From positions 244,086,584 to 244,150,583 of the forward strand of contig NC_134570.1 in NCBI RefSeq assembly GCF_050947875.1: 64,000 bases of DNA, read 5' to 3'. Shown piece by piece: positions 41,823 through 53,079 of the stretch. Under the pieces are notes generated by a model, which had not been told where the DNA came from, did not search any database, and saw nothing but the letters and a program-made list of their open reading frames with translations. Each line of letters starts with the position of its first letter. Within the stretch, counting starts at the first letter, position 1. The DNA comes from Dermacentor variabilis. Taxonomy: Eukaryota; Arthropoda; Arachnida; Ixodida; Ixodidae. Position numbers and translations under genes: made by a program.

Positions 41823-42300
41823 ATTCTCGAAGTGTTTTGAATAAATTGGATAAACTTGAAGATTTGCTTCTGCTGTATGATCCACATGTCTGCGTCATAA
41901 CAGAAACTTTGCTAAATGAGTTAATTCGAGACGATGAAGTTGTTTCACCGGCCTATCAGTTGTACAGACAGGATAGAGGCTGACGTGGTGGCGGCGTAGC
42001 TGTCGTTGCACAAAAGAGGGTCGACGTACAAGCACTTGACCAAATTGATAACCATGAAGGCCTGCTTTTGAGAGTTGCGTTTTTTGATATTACGTTTGTT
42101 CTTGTTGCTGTTTTTCGCACTCCCGATACTGATGACCCGTACTTGTACCAATTGTACGATCACGCACTACAATTTCATGGAAAAAGTCTAATAATAACTG
42201 GTGATTTTAATTTGCCCTTTATTAATTGGCAAGAGCTCAACTATGGTTGCTCCACCCCAGGAGGCACCATATTGGACATTATGCTTACCCTCAATTATTG
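41786..42300 (+). pseudogene. LINE D endonuclease, N-terminal part
   Basis: Shows NSRSVLNKLDKLEDLLLL, VITETLLNELIRDDEV (TETW has become TETL), RGGGVAVVAQKR, VFRTPDTDDP, IITGDFNLPFINW and GTILDIMLT, with one stop near 41981. It ends at about 42297 where another LINE's tail begins; the SDH block and RT are absent. Confidence 0.83.
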
Positions 42301-43014
42301 ATTATTATTTGTTTTGAGCATATATATACAATTAACAGGAAAGGGAAAGCGAGGAGCAGGCTGGCAACTGCCACCGGAAGGGGTACAACTCCTGCCTATT
42401 CTTCAGAACGGAGGCGCCAGAAACACAGAGACGGAAGATAGGAAGGAGGGGAGGAAAGAGGAAAGGAAGAGCAACAGGCCAAATCTAAAGAATAATGTAG
42501 AACACAGTACAGATCACAGACAGTAGGGCCGGTCACTGAAGGAGACGCTACTACAGAATGTTGAATAGAATAGTTTCGACGCTACAAACGTGAACCTAAG
42601 TTATTTAACTCTAGACAAGTAAGTAGAGCTCGATGAGCCTCATCACGTTTAGACGCACAACCACTGGGGTACAAACATTCGTCGAGTATCGTACACCGAA
42701 GGCCAAGCAGATGATAGTCTCTCATTAGCGACATGCCCTGTGCACTGAAAGCGAGACACTCAAATATAACACGCTGAAATGTCTCGCAGCAGCCACAAGA
42801 CGCACACGATGGACTTGCCACATGTCCTTGTCTGTATGAAGATTCGAGCATGCAGCATTTCAATCGAAACATCGGTGACAAGCTCGCTATGTGCGTTTCA
42901 TCAGATCATACAAACTAGGACATCATTTTCCCTTTTGTCCCATATGCATGTAATACGGCTATGCAAAGCACTAGAGGATTTTCCCCACACTTTCTCCTCT
43001 ACGGTCGCAATTTT
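42301..43014 (-). mobile_element. 3' fragment of an I/R1-like LINE
   Basis: On the minus strand, 42881-42582 encodes GHVASPSCASCGCCETFQRV and IFECLAFSAQ, a variant of the C-x2-C-x(n)-E-x4-C/H knuckle at the end of I/R1/Jockey-type ORF2. It ends LNNLGSRL. The 3' UTR follows with the module GGTGGCAGTTGCCAGCC (42364-42380), then an A/T-rich tail of AATAATAATCAATAAT at about 42300. The clade is uncertain. It separates LINE D from LINE E. Confidence 0.62.
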
Positions 43015-43104
43015 TCGTTTCATTTCACTTTCATTTATTGATACTGTCAGCCCGACTTTGGGCTATTACAGGAGTGGTAGGTCACAATACAAGCAAAAAT
43101 ATAT

Positions 43105-44700
43105 TTACACAATAAAGAAAAATAAAGAACATTTTAGGGGTTGCGCTGATAGTAGCACCATAGTAAATACAGCATGTAATACAATACCCAGGTGTACAGT
43201 ATAACCATTAGGCCAAGTTATGGTCCTTACTCTTATGGTCCAGTTAATGTCCTTACTATTGAGTCTGATAATAGAGTCCATTGTTTTATTTCTCTCGGAA
43301 AGAAGCTGTATTTGAAACAATCATTGCGAGTAATTGGAGGAGGGATATACATACTGTGGCGATGACGAAAATAGTTACTAGGAGAGAAGTGAAAATAGTC
43401 ATCTTTATCAGTTTTAACATGGCCATGAATAATCAGAAAAAGAAACTTCAAACGGTCATAGTCAGTTCTAAACTCTAGAGAAGGAAGTTCAGCAAGTTCA
43501 CATAACTGAGTAGGAGAGTGGGAATGACAATATTTGTTAATTATAAACGTGCAGCAAGCCGCTCAATTTTATCCAGTTTAGACTCATTAGATGAAGTGTA
43601 TGGGTCCCACACAACAATTTTTGCATACTCCATAACTGGTCCAATCAAAGTTTTATATGCCAGGCATTTTACTTCAGGGGTAGCATTATACAGATTTCGT
43701 CCGAGCAACCACAAGGCTTTCTGGTCCTTGGTAGATACGTAATCAACGTGTTCATTCCAACGCAAATCTGAGGTAAGCTTTAAACCCAAGTATTGAAATG
43801 TTGACACTCTTTTTAACGCGACACCTTAAATGGAATAATCATAATCAATAATACTTCGTTTTCTAGTGATAGACATGTAAACCGTTTTGTCAGAGTTCAG
43901 AACCATTTGCCAGCTGTCACACCAGTTTTTTACCTTTTGCAAATTTGAATTTAAATCCATCTGATCGGCAGGTGATTCGACACGGTTATATAATACGCAA
44001 TCATCTGCGAAGAGTCTGATGGGAACTGTAATGTCGTGCGGCATGTCATTGATAAATAATAAAAATAACAGGGGGCTTAATACACTTCCTTGGGGTACTC
44101 CAGACTCCACAGGCGAAAAGGAAGACCGGTATCCCTCACATGCGACAAATTGGTCTCTATGGCTTAGGTAGGACGAAAACCATTCAGATAAGCGAAGGTT
44201 TTTGAATATAATTTTAATTTTTAATAGCAACTTTGGGTGCGACACCTTATCGAAAGCCTTGGCCAGATCTAACAATATTACGTCTGTTTGGCCTCGGTTA
44301 TTTATTGTATATGTGAAATCGTGAACGGTCTCTATTAGTTTAGTCACTGTAGAGAGTCGCTGACGGAACCCGTGTTGGCATTTCTTTAGGATATGGCAGT
44401 TGTCAAGGTAGACCAATAATTGCTTAGATATGATATGTTCAAGTAGTTTCGAACAAGTGCTAGTAAGGGAGATCGGCCTATAATCTTTACCGCCTGATTT
44501 GCCGCCACTTTTATGAATTGGGATAACTTTAGCACGCTTCCATGCCCTGGGAAAGGAACACTGGTTAATAGATGCCTGAAAAATAATAGTTACAAATTTA
44601 GAAACCCACTTTGCGTACCTTTGTAAAAATTCATTAGGAATTCCGTCAGGCCCCGTACTTTTCTTTAGTGTTCATGTGAAGTAAGAGGTTAAATAAACCC
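43105..44700 (-). pseudogene. LINE E reverse transcriptase and C-terminal region
   Basis: RT motifs on the minus strand: GPDGIPNEF (about 44640), RAKVIPIHKSGGK (about 44520), CQHGFRQRLSTVTKL, VILLDLAKAFDKVSHPKLL, SGVPQGSVLSPLLFLLFIND and IRLFADDCVLYNRV, with FADD at 44000-44011. A stop near 43826 and a shift lead to FQYLGLKLTSDLRWNEHV and KIERLAARL (43541-43807). The C-terminal part extends to 43105 in other frames. It looks moderately young. Confidence 0.88.
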
Positions 44701-44955
44701 TGCTCGTCAATTTTTACATCTTGAAAAGGCGGCCTTCCAGATTCATCTCTGAAATCGGGCAGGAAGCGGTTATCGCGTGTGAAAACTGACGAGAAGAAAG
44801 AGTTGAAATCCTGTGCCTTCTTTAAAGCGCTATCTCCAGTTTCATGTGAACGAGAAGCAGCTGGGGGGCTAATATATCGCCGAAATTTTCCGGGGGGGCG
44901 TTTTTCAGGAAAGATTGTAATGTGACATTATAGAATATATTTTTAGATTCTTTGA

Positions 44956-45999
44956 TTAGCCCTTTAATTCGCGACTCATACTAGAAATGCAGCTTTTGTC
45001 AATTGCCTGGAAATTCTTTGAAGACGACTTTCGCTTCCGTTTTAGCGTTCTTTTTGCATGAATTATCTCTCTGGTTATCCAGAAATTTTTTCGTTTAGTT
45101 GTTTTTAAACGTTCTGGGACAAAGCTTTCCACACAGTGCTCGACCATGTTTGAAAAGAAATTCCATAGCTTATCCACGCTTGCGCCAGAGTGGACAAGAC
45201 CTAGGAACTTATCTAACGAGACTTCGAGGTAATCTAAAATAGATACATCATCGGCTACTGTAAAATTCAAGAACGGTATTTTTAATGTGCGGAAGAGTTT
45301 GCGCACAGACAAATTTAAAGACGTCACTACCATTTGATGGTCCGAAATACCGTCCTCGATGTCACAGCTCATAATAAAAGAACATAGGCGATTTGAAACG
45401 AAATCAAGATCTAAAATTGTTGAAGTTTCCGCGCCCATGCTTGTGAAGCCAGACACAATTTGAGCCAGGTTATAATTAAATGCAATATTTATTAACTGAT
45501 CAGAACTCCGTACTTCGGTTCCTCCTGAACAATTCGACGCCCAATCAATTCCAGCCAAATTAAAATCGCCCGCAAGGCATATGTTGTCATCTGGATGCAT
45601 GTGCAAGTTCATAAAGGCTTCCAAGTTTTATGATACTGCTACAGAGGAGCTGGGAGGCCGGTACACACCACCGATTAGCAAATGACGGTCATTCAAGGTA
45701 GTTTTTTTTTTCCAGACTGTTTCGAGATTGCTTGGATCTTTAAGTACCGTAAAAGGAATGTCGCTTTTAAGAAGTATAGCTACCCCACCCCCTCTAGTGC
45801 ACCGATCCTTTCTTAATATGGAATATCCAAGAGGCGTTACCTCAATATCAGTCACATCCGCGTTCAGCCATGTTTCTGTTATTACCATTGTATCTGGATC
45901 GTGCTCTATTACATTGCTTTCTAGGCTATCTTGTTTGTGAAGTACGCTCCTTGCATTCAGGTTAATGATCTCAAAGCATGCAGGTTGATTTTGGTCGAG
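44956..45999 (-). pseudogene. LINE E endonuclease and linker
   Basis: After TGA 46000-46002 the same frame reads INLNARSVLHKQDSLE, VITETWLNADVTDIEVT, TRGGGVAILLKSD and GGVYRPPSS. A stop or shift occurs near 45626 and the frame continues with CLAGDFNLAGIDW, ILDLDFVSNRL, DGISDHQMVV (Asp-His) and KRKNFWITREIIHAKR. The only Met before ETW is immediately next to it (DTMVITETW), too far in to serve as a start. Confidence 0.85.
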
Positions 46000-46002
46000 T
46001 CA

Positions 46003-46833
46003 GTCGGCACTCCGAAGCCGAACGAAGTGCGGCCGCAGGAGCCTGGTGAGCGTATCGGCGGCTGTTAACATTGTTAGCATTGGCGGCAGAGCACATTGTT
46101 AACCTTTATCTTGTCAAAAGCCCATGCCACCTTGGCTCCGATTTTCCTCTCCTCAGTTGTCGACTTCCACAAGTTTTTGCAAGCAGTAGCAACTCTTTTA
46201 GAAAAATCTCGCACGCTGAACGGGATTTCCTTTAATTTTGAGCAGTTTTTAAATATTTTAGATTTTTCCCTGAAGTCCCCTACTCGGAGTATCACTGGTC
46301 GACATGTTCCTGGGACCTTCTTGCCCAACCGATAAATTCTTTCGACAGCGTTAACTTTTTGTTTTAAAATGTTTCCAAACACATCGTCATTAACCTTTCG
46401 AAGGAGCATTTCCTGTTTCAAGTCTGGCCTCTTCTATCCCTCTAACAATATTGTTATTGCTCTTTCAACGATTTTCGAGATCGTCGATTCGTTCTGACAT
46501 TTGAAGGAATTGATCATCAAAATTTCTCACACAACCTTCAACAGTAACAAGTCGGGTGTTGGTGTCTTCAACGCACTGTAGTTTAGATTCGATTGTTTCC
46601 AGTCGTTTCTAGACAACCGAAATGGCCGTCTCTGAGGTTAACTGCTTCACCCGAATTTCAGAAATTTTAGCAAAGATTTCTTTCTGCGTGTTTAGCATTT
46701 CTTCCACCATATCCTCAAGAGGCCCTGGATTCTCTTCAACATCTCCTGATAGTTCTAAAAGTAGGCATGCTACTGAGAAACATTCACTCGCGCAATTTAC
46801 AAGCGTGTGTGGACACGGCTTGTAAATTCCCAT
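46003..46833 (-). pseudogene. LINE E ORF1 with 2A motif DVEENPGP
   Basis: Starts MGIYKPCPHTLVNCASECF, then LLLELSGDVEENPGP; the motif is at 46720-46743 and fits the classical 2A consensus exactly. A coiled coil follows, with frame breaks at 46440-46610. RRM and C-terminal parts lie at 46421-46074 (ERIYRLGKKV, RPVILRVGDFREKSKIF, EIPFSVRDFSKRV). Read in the frame of the endonuclease, ORF1 ends near TGA 46000-46002 (RLRSAD-stop), so a frameshift near 46080 is needed. The leader is truncated at its start. Confidence 0.8.
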
Positions 46834-46842
46834 ACCATTGCT

Positions 46843-47240
46843 ACGGTTCTACCTTATCAACCAGACACATCAGGATGTGCTCCCGTTTCAGCCATCGCCA
46901 GATATGCTGAGGAATGCCGTCATTTAGGCTGAAATTTCACCGCCGATGACCACCAACGACAAAAATGCAATCGCGATGGTGACACTACCAATCCGAACTT
47001 TGCCCCTGGCACACTTGTCTTCCTGTCCGTGCCTTGTACCACACCTGGACTATCGACAAAACTTCTCTCAAAGTATGATGGACCATACCACCTCGTCGAA
47101 TGCACCTGTCCGGTCGACTATGTCATAGAGCCACTTACACTGACATCCAACAGGCGCTGCCATTATTGAGATGTCATTCGCATTTACAGCCTGAAACAAT
47201 ACTATGTCCCCCTCATCTCCACACCGTAAGTAGCCAGTGT
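46843..47240 (+). pseudogene. Integrase C-terminus of the second gypsy copy
   Basis: Reads LPYQPDTSGCAPVSAIARYA, then NFAPGTLVFLSVPCTTPGL and KLLSKYDGPYHLVE, the GPY/F module that ends Ty3/gypsy integrase, and DYVIEPL. It continues gypsy-2 from 40760, with the catalytic integrase core missing. So 6.1 kb of LINE sequence plus a deletion lie between the two parts. Confidence 0.78.
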
Positions 47241-47458
47241 GGCCCCGCCTATGCACCGGGGGGTAATTGCAAGGAAGAAGGAGAGCACACAGACAGGGCC
47301 AGCCAGATGCAATGCCTGCTGTGCAACCGCTGAGCCAGCTGGATCACCACTGCTTCGCACAAGAGAGAGCATTCTCGGCCATCCAGCGGTTCCTGCTCTG
47401 CGATGCCCGACTTCTTAGTTACGCTTGACGCTGCCAGATAAATTATTAAATGCACCCC
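47241..47458. other. Possible gypsy-2 3' flank or LTR remnant
   Basis: Begins AGTAGCCAGTGTGGCCCCGC and has a purine/G tract (CCGGGGGGTAATTGCAAGGA near 47252-47271) that could be a polypurine tract followed by an LTR. I could not find a matching 5' LTR upstream of 38352, so this is only a suggestion. Confidence 0.35.
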
Positions 47459-48137
47459 TTCGCGCTGCCGCTGGAATCCATGCACACTGCGGTTGTGAAG
47501 CTGAAACTACCGCAAAAGCAAGCGTAGATTTCGGACTATTTCGGCGCGCCTAACCCTTGACACGGTCATTGGGGCTAGAAATAGAGTTTGTTTTTCACAG
47601 CCTACTTTATACATCATCTATTCTTTAGAGCAAGTAGCGAATTCGAGTTCGGAGCTGCAAAGGTATGTTCCGCGTTTTTTTTTATTTTTAAATTTTTTTT
47701 TTAATAACTGCAGTCCAAATATAGCGATCATCGGTTATAACGACCATATTTCTCGTCTTTCTCGATATCGTTATAAGTGGACTGCACTGTATAACTAATG
47801 ATGCCCTGAATTCCTCTCGCAACTCACTAGCACAAGTTCATTGGGATAACATTGGCGTTGCTAGTGACGCAAACGAGGCTTACAATGAGTTTCTTGAAGT
47901 ATTCAAACAGCTCTACCATTCCTGCTTCCCATTAAAAGTGCGTGGATCAAAACGTAAAATTCGCGAACCTTGGGTAACTTCTGAGTTACGCCAAGAAATT
48001 AAAATGATAAACAAGCTTCGCAACATCTTTTTAAATTCCACTTCAACAGATGACTTGCGGATGTTTAGGAAATAGAGGAACAGGTTAACAAAAAAACTAC
48101 ACCAGGCACGCGCGGGATACTACTCGACATTCATCAT

Positions 48138-48168
<31 letters not shown>

Positions 48169-49486
48169 CTGGTTACGCCCACTGCAGGGCAAAGGCCTCT
48201 CCCATACTTCTCCAACAACACCGATCATGTACTAATTGTGGGCATGTCGTCCCTGCAAACTTCTTAATCTCATCCGCCCACCTAACTATCTGCCGTCCCC
48301 TGCTACGCTTCCCTTCCCTTGGAATCCAGTCCGTAACCCTTAATGATCATCGGTTATCTTCCCTCCTCATTACATGTCCTGCCCATGCCATTTTCTTTTT
48401 CTTGATTTCAACTAAGATGTCATTAACTCGTGTTTGTTCCCTCACCCAATCTGCTCTTTTCTTATCCCTTAACGTTACACCCATCATTCTTGTTTCCATA
48501 GCTCGTTGCGTCGTCCTCAATTCAAGTAAATAGAACCCTGTTCGTAAGCCTCCAGGTTTCTGCCCCATAGGTGAGTATTGGTAAGGCACAGCTATTATAC
48601 ACTTTTCTCTTGAGGGATAATGGCAACCTGCTGTTCATCATCTGAGAAGGCCTGCCAAACGCACCCAAGCCCATTCTTATTCTTCTGATTATTTCCGTCT
48701 CATGATCCGGATCCGCCGTCACTACCTGCCCTAAGTAGATGTATTCCCTTACCACTTCCAGTGCCTTGGTACCTATTGTAAATTGCTCTTCTCTTCCGAG
48801 ACTGTTAAACATTACTTTAGTTTTCTGCAGATTAATTTTTAGACCCCCTCTTCTGCTTTGCCTCTCCAGGTCAGTGAGCATGCATTGCAATTGGTCCCCT
48901 GAGTTACTAAGCAAGGCAATATCATCAGCGAATCGCAAGTTACTAAGGTATTCTCCATTAACTTTTATCCCCAATTCTTCCCAATCCAGGTCTCTAAATA
49001 CCTCCTGTAAACACGCTGTGAATAGCATTGGAGAGATCGTATCTCCCTGCCTGACACCTTTCTTTATTGGGATGTTGTTGCTTTCTTTATGGAGGACTAC
49101 GGTGGCTATGGAGCCACTATATATATCTTTCAGTATTTTTACATACGGCTCGTCTACACCCTGATTCCGTAATGCCTCCATGACTGCTGAGGTTTCCACA
49201 GAATCAAACGCTTTCTCGTAATCAATGAAAGATATATATAAGGGATGGTTATATTCCGCACATTTCTCTATCACCTGATTGATAGTAGTGTCAATATGGT
49301 CTATTGTTGAGTAACTTTTATGGAATCCTGCCTGGTCCTTCGCTTGACAGAAGTCTAAGGTGTTCCCGATTCTATTTGCGATTACTTTAGTAAATAGTTT
49401 GTAGGCAACTGACAGTAAGCTGATCGGTCTAAAATTTTTCAAGTCTTTGGCGTCCCCTTTCTTATGGATTAGGATTATGTTAGCGT
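47459..49486. repeat. 2.0-kb direct duplicate, copy 1 (Tigger-C end + LINE F piece + RTE)
   Basis: Matches 52752-54776 in the same orientation. Contents are the Tigger-C right end (47459-47789), a LINE F segment (47790-48131, with the same TAG in RKxRNRL) and the RTE 3' part (48132-49486). In a 250-base comparison I count about ten differences (roughly 4%). Both ends of the copy cut through element interiors, so this is a segmental duplication of an already nested locus rather than separate insertions. The right breakpoint meets the first base assigned to LINE F. Confidence 0.9.
48132..49486 (-). pseudogene. RTE-clade reverse transcriptase, duplicate copy 1
   Basis: ILIHKKGDAKDLKNFRPISL, YKLFTKVIANRIGNTL, AGFHKSYSTIDHI, SFIDYEKAFDSVE, IKKGVRQGDTISPMLFTA, LRFADDIALLSNSGD, VREYIYLGQVVTAD and YGAETWRLTNR. 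GVRQGD...SP and YLGQV are RTE-clade hallmarks. After a short break, 48589-48347 continues in another frame with TTQRAMETRMMGVTLRDKKR and MAWAGHVMRREDNR. The element ends in (GCT)n(GAT)n at 48132-48170. It is cut at 49486. Confidence 0.9.
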
Positions 49487-49900
49487 CCATCTTGCGGCAG
49501 CCATCTTGCGAGTAGTTCAGATTTCACCACCACACAACGCCACTCACTGATGACCGAAAGAAAAAAAAATCCTCTTTGCTGATTCAGTGCAGGTGTGGGG
49601 ATCTGCTTTGGTTCAGAATCCCTCGCCTTGCGACGAGGGATTGCCTGCCAGTCTTGTCTGCACACGCGCCACCAGCCAGCTCAACCTAAGAAAAGCGGAG
49701 CACATGCAGCGGCCGGCCACTTGGCAGCAGTGACAGCATGCCATGAACAATGTCTAAAGAAGACTGCTCTTTTTGCAGGTTAGCGGCACTGTGTTTCCAT
49801 AATATTTATTTCAATAGTATTTTCTCTGCTGCTGCTGCCATTTGTTTTGCCTTAGTATTGTTGAACTGCATCGTGCGATTACCTTTGTACATTTGGAACA

Positions 49901-50751
49901 ATGTCTGATTCTTGTAAAACATGTAGCCTGCTCATCACCGAGGATGAGCCACTTGTGAAATGTTCCAAGTGCGAGCACGCCTTCAAATCAAATCCTTCAA
50001 ATCAAAGAACGAGGCTGCAAAGAAAACGTGGCAATGCCCATCATGCAGAAGTGCTGGAAGTAGCAACATGTGCAGTAAAGAGAGTAATGGCTTTGAAACA
50101 GATATTAAACTTGCCCTCTTGTCAATTAACCAAGAACTAGAACAGCTGATGCCCCTGGCACGAAAAATTGAGAGCAAGAAAGAGTCTCTTAACTTCATAG
50201 CAACGAAGTTCGATGAAATTAAGCAAAAGTTCTGCGATCAAGAGGCCGATATAAAGGACATGAAAAAGAAGATGTCAGAGCTTGAGAAGAAGGATGACTT
50301 AAATCAGGTCGCCCAAGCTCAACTTGAAAAAGAAATACATGACCTTGAATTTAGAAGCAGGCCGCAGAACTTGGAACTGCATGGGATTAAAGAAGTAGCG
50401 AACGAGGATCTTACAGTCTTATTAAATAACGTGGCTGATAAACTTTGAGTGCCTCACTTGATGGAATCAGACATTGCAACTGTTCATCGAATTCCCGCTA
50501 AACATGATAAGGGGCCAGGCATCACTGCTCGTTTTTCGAAGCAAGCAATAAGAGATAAATGGATCACGAATAGAAAGAACCTTAAGGACAGCAAGCCAGC
50601 CATTTTCGTGCAAGAAAACCTAACACGCCGCAATAGAGAATTGCTCCAGGCAACGGAAGAATGCACCAAAGATAAAGGATATAAGTTTACTTGGTATATC
50701 AATGGAAAAGTTTTCGTTCGTAAAAGTGAGGGTGTGAGTGCCTCCCTGTGA
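49901..50751 (+). pseudogene. LINE F ORF1: PHD-like zinc finger, coiled coil, RNA-binding C-terminal part
   Basis: ATG at 49901 gives MSDSCKTCSLLITEDEP and VKCSKCEHAFKS. After a one-base shift near 49990 it continues KTWQCPSCRSAG, so three C-x2-C pairs form a PHD-like finger. A coiled coil follows (LARKIESKKESLNF, DIKDMKKKMSELEKK). Next comes LEFRSRPQNLELHGI, the RNP2-like strand, a TGA at 50446, then ATVHRIPAKHDKGPG, ITARFSKQAIRDKW and FTWYINGKVFVRK to TGA 50749. The finger probably contacts nucleic acid or chromatin. Confidence 0.82.
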
Positions 50752-50879
50752 AGGGAAAGAGCGACTTGAATCGATTGTAGCACTGTTTCATATTGTCTTT
50801 TGTGTTCCTCTTGAAAAATAATCAAAATGCCGTAGATGTGTTATTATCTGCCGAATTACCTGAACCACACTACTTCATG

Positions 50880-51574
50880 TATCGCGCCGACATTGCTTAA
50901 CGCTATTCACCTAAATACACGCTCTGTAAAGAACAAGGCAATTTGTTTAGAAGAATTTCTTGGCGAATTTTCATTTACTTTTTTTGATAATGCTCAGTGA
51001 AACTTGGAGCACCAATGATTCCGACATTTTTACGATGACTAACTATAAAACTTTTTACTTGAACCGTTCCAGCCACCGCGGGGGAGGTGTTGCTTTACTG
51101 GTGTCTAATGGCATTGATTGTGACAAGTTGGACTCGTACTAATTACTGATGATATTGAAATCGTATTAGTCTGTACTGGCAGATTCGTGTTTTCGGTTTG
51201 CTATCGTCCTCCCAAGGAAAATATGGTTAGGTTCTCGGAAGTTAATGATGATTTTCTTTCGTTCATAGCAGATGGCAAATACACACTAATAGCTGGAGGG
51301 GATTTTAATATTGACTTGTTGAAGGATAGTGTTACTACTAGAGACTTTAACACTGTTTTGTCTCCGAACAGATATGTTAACCTTGTTACAGTACCAACAA
51401 GGATCACACCAGAAAGTGCGTCTCTTCTCAATCTGTTGATTACGAACTCCTCCCAACCAATAGCTGAAACAAGCGTAATATCACGCGCAATCAGCGACCA
51501 CCTTCCAGTATTCATGAGCATAAATAAGAGTGGAGCGGTAAAGTACCGACAGGAAAAAGCAAAGTACCAGTGTA
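50880..51574 (+). pseudogene. LINE F endonuclease
   Basis: IHLNTRSVKNKAICLEEFL, then after a one-base shift near 50990 MLSETWSTNDSDIFTMTNY, RGGGVALLVSNG, FSVCYRPPKENMV, LIAGGDFNIDLLKD, SLLNLLITN and RAISDHLPVFMSI (Asp-His). It is open to AKYQC, where Tigger-C interrupts at the TA dinucleotide. The frame continues as ITSDALN at 53082. Confidence 0.85.
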
Positions 51575-53079
51575 CAGTGCAGTCCACTTATAACGATACC
51601 ACATATAAGGATATATCGGTTATAATGATGGGTCGACATGAGAATGTCATTTTATGCATTAGGTCTATGGGGCAAAAAAACATTTGTAACGATAGGTTAT
51701 TCACCGCGTATCCGATATAACGATCAAAATTTTGCAGTCTGGATGGCATTTTCCGTGCCAAATAATCGTAACATTTGCATTGCTTAGTTCCCTCAAACGA
51801 ACGATATCGAGACGAGGCGATGTTTCCCTCCGTAAGTTCGTATCTGCCGCCAGTACCGCGCAGCACGTCTCGGCCCGACCGCACACTGGAGAGTACCTGA
51901 GTAGGCGCCGCACGCCACGAGATGACGCTAGCTGCTTCATGCGCGTCGGCCACAGTCGCTCCGAAAGGGAGAGAAAGAAAAGAAAGCGACAAGCAAAGCG
52001 ACGCAGTGAAGCCCGTCCTGCACTTCTTTCCCTATGTCCCGTCACTCTCTCTCTCGTGATAGCAGGCCATCGCCACCGAAGCAGCGTACAACCAACGGTT
52101 CAACCCAGTTCGAAGATGGCGCCGACTAAGCGCAACGCTGTGTCGCTTGACACAAAGATGGATATTTTGCAGGACTCTCGATGCGGCTTCAAGGTGAGCG
52201 CCCTTGTGAAGAAGTATGAGCTCGCCCAGTTAACGATACCAACCATCTTGAAAACCGGGAGCACCGCGATTATGAAGGCAGGAGCTATCAGCGGCCATGC
52301 CGATCAGCGGAAAAGGGTTGGAGACCCTTTGTACGCCGATGCTGAAGGGGCGCTTTACCAGTGGTTCATCACCAATTGCTTCAAAAAGGCGGGCTTTGTG
52401 CGCAAGGACGGACTTCCCCTACCCATTGAGACCAACACGGTGGAAGCCGCTGACATAACTGAGCTCTGGGAGCTCGTTCCTACTGGTGACACAGGTGGTG
52501 CGTCGAAGGAGGAGTTTTTGACTGCAGACAGTGCTGCCGCGTTCTGCGATGAGGTCACCGACGAGGCGATCGCCAAAGATCTGCTGTCTCGACAGACGGC
52601 AAAGTTGTGTGACGGTGGCGACTACAGCAGTGACAGTGACAAGAAGATTGACAGTGGCTCCTTGACCCCGACCTCGATGTCCACGCAAAGTGTACTGTCG
52701 TCGATCGACTCCTTAATTGATTCTGTACTTGCTAAAGGATTGCCGCCAGTGTTCGCGCAGCCGCAGGAATCCATGCACACTGCGGTTGTGAAGCTAAAAC
52801 TACCGCAAAAGCAAGCGTAGATTTCGGACCATTTTGGCGCGCCTAACCCTTGACACGGTCGTTGGCGCTAGAAATAGAGTTTGTTTTTCACAGCCTACTT
52901 TATACATCATCTATTCTTTAGAGCAAGTAGCGAATTCGTGTTCGGAGCTGCAAAGGAATGTTCCGCGTTTTTTATTCTTAAAAAGTTTTTTTAAAAACTG
53001 CAGTCCAAATATAGCGATGATCCGTTATAACTACCATATTTCTCGTCTTTCTCGATATCGTTATAAGTGGACTGCACTG
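51575..53079 (+). mobile_element. Tigger-C, pogo-superfamily transposon, internally deleted
   Basis: 1,505 bp. Ends are CAGTGCAGTCCACTTATAAC and its inverse; TA duplications are at 51573-51574 and 53080-53081. Subterminal copies of the repeat (TATAACGA) occur at both ends. It contains one open gene that lacks the DDE core, so it is non-autonomous. It is inserted in the LINE F endonuclease-linker region. Confidence 0.93.
52116..52820 (+). CDS. Tigger-C protein: CENP-B-type DNA-binding domain without catalytic core
   Basis: 234 residues from ATG 52116 (MAPTKRNAVSLDTKMDILQD), open to TAG 52818-52820. Residues 1-50 form the pogo/CENP-B N-terminal helix-turn-helix (VKKYELAQLTIPTILKTGST). Residues 70-85 (YADAEGALYQWFI) are the start of the second DNA-binding helix bundle. 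The sequence then jumps straight to the C-terminal region (NCFKKAGFVRKDG, ADITELWELV, acidic and Ser-rich tail). The roughly 250-residue DDE nuclease is missing, yet the frame is kept. It could bind Tigger ends without cutting. Whether it is expressed is unknown. Confidence 0.8.
   Translation: MAPTKRNAVSLDTKMDILQDSRCGFKVSALVKKYELAQLTIPTILKTGSTAIMKAGAISGHADQRKRVGDPLYADAEGALYQWFITNCFKKAGFVRKDGLPLPIETNTVEAADITELWELVPTGDTGGASKEEFLTADSAAAFCDEVTDEAIAKDLLSRQTAKLCDGGDYSSDSDKKIDSGSLTPTSMSTQSVLSSIDSLIDSVLAKGLPPVFAQPQESMHTAVVKLKLPQKQA

Larger units (their letters stand above)
40765..42300 (+). mobile_element. LINE D, 5' part, CR1/L2-like, 2A degenerate
   Basis: The 5' 1.5 kb of a LINE inserted in gypsy-2: monomers, leader with RFLVVMPCPHTC, DAEESPGP at 41052-41075 (the 2A Asn is now Ser), ORF1 and the first half of the endonuclease. 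It is cut at about 42300 by the tail of a minus-strand LINE. The ORF1 of this copy is close to that of LINE G. Confidence 0.85.
43015..46842 (-). mobile_element. LINE E, CR1/L2-like retrotransposon with canonical 2A motif
   Basis: 3.8 kb, minus strand, 5'-truncated just before the PCPH block (46842) and inserted in gypsy-2, whose integrase end lies directly beyond. The order is 2A, coiled coil, ORF1, endonuclease, linker, RT, C-terminal region and an AATAAATGAAAGTGAAATG tail. RT motifs are intact in 43826-44416. It is the same group as D and G. Frameshifts occur in ORF1, in the linker and near 43826. Confidence 0.88.

Noticed and set aside
42314..42526. Basic, repeat-rich open frame on the plus strand
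   Set aside because: It is the complement of the 3' UTR of a minus-strand LINE, with low-complexity GGAAAGA runs.
51588..52045. Minus-strand open frames in Tigger-C
   Set aside because: They overlap the terminal repeat and 5' region of a plus-strand element and lack homology.
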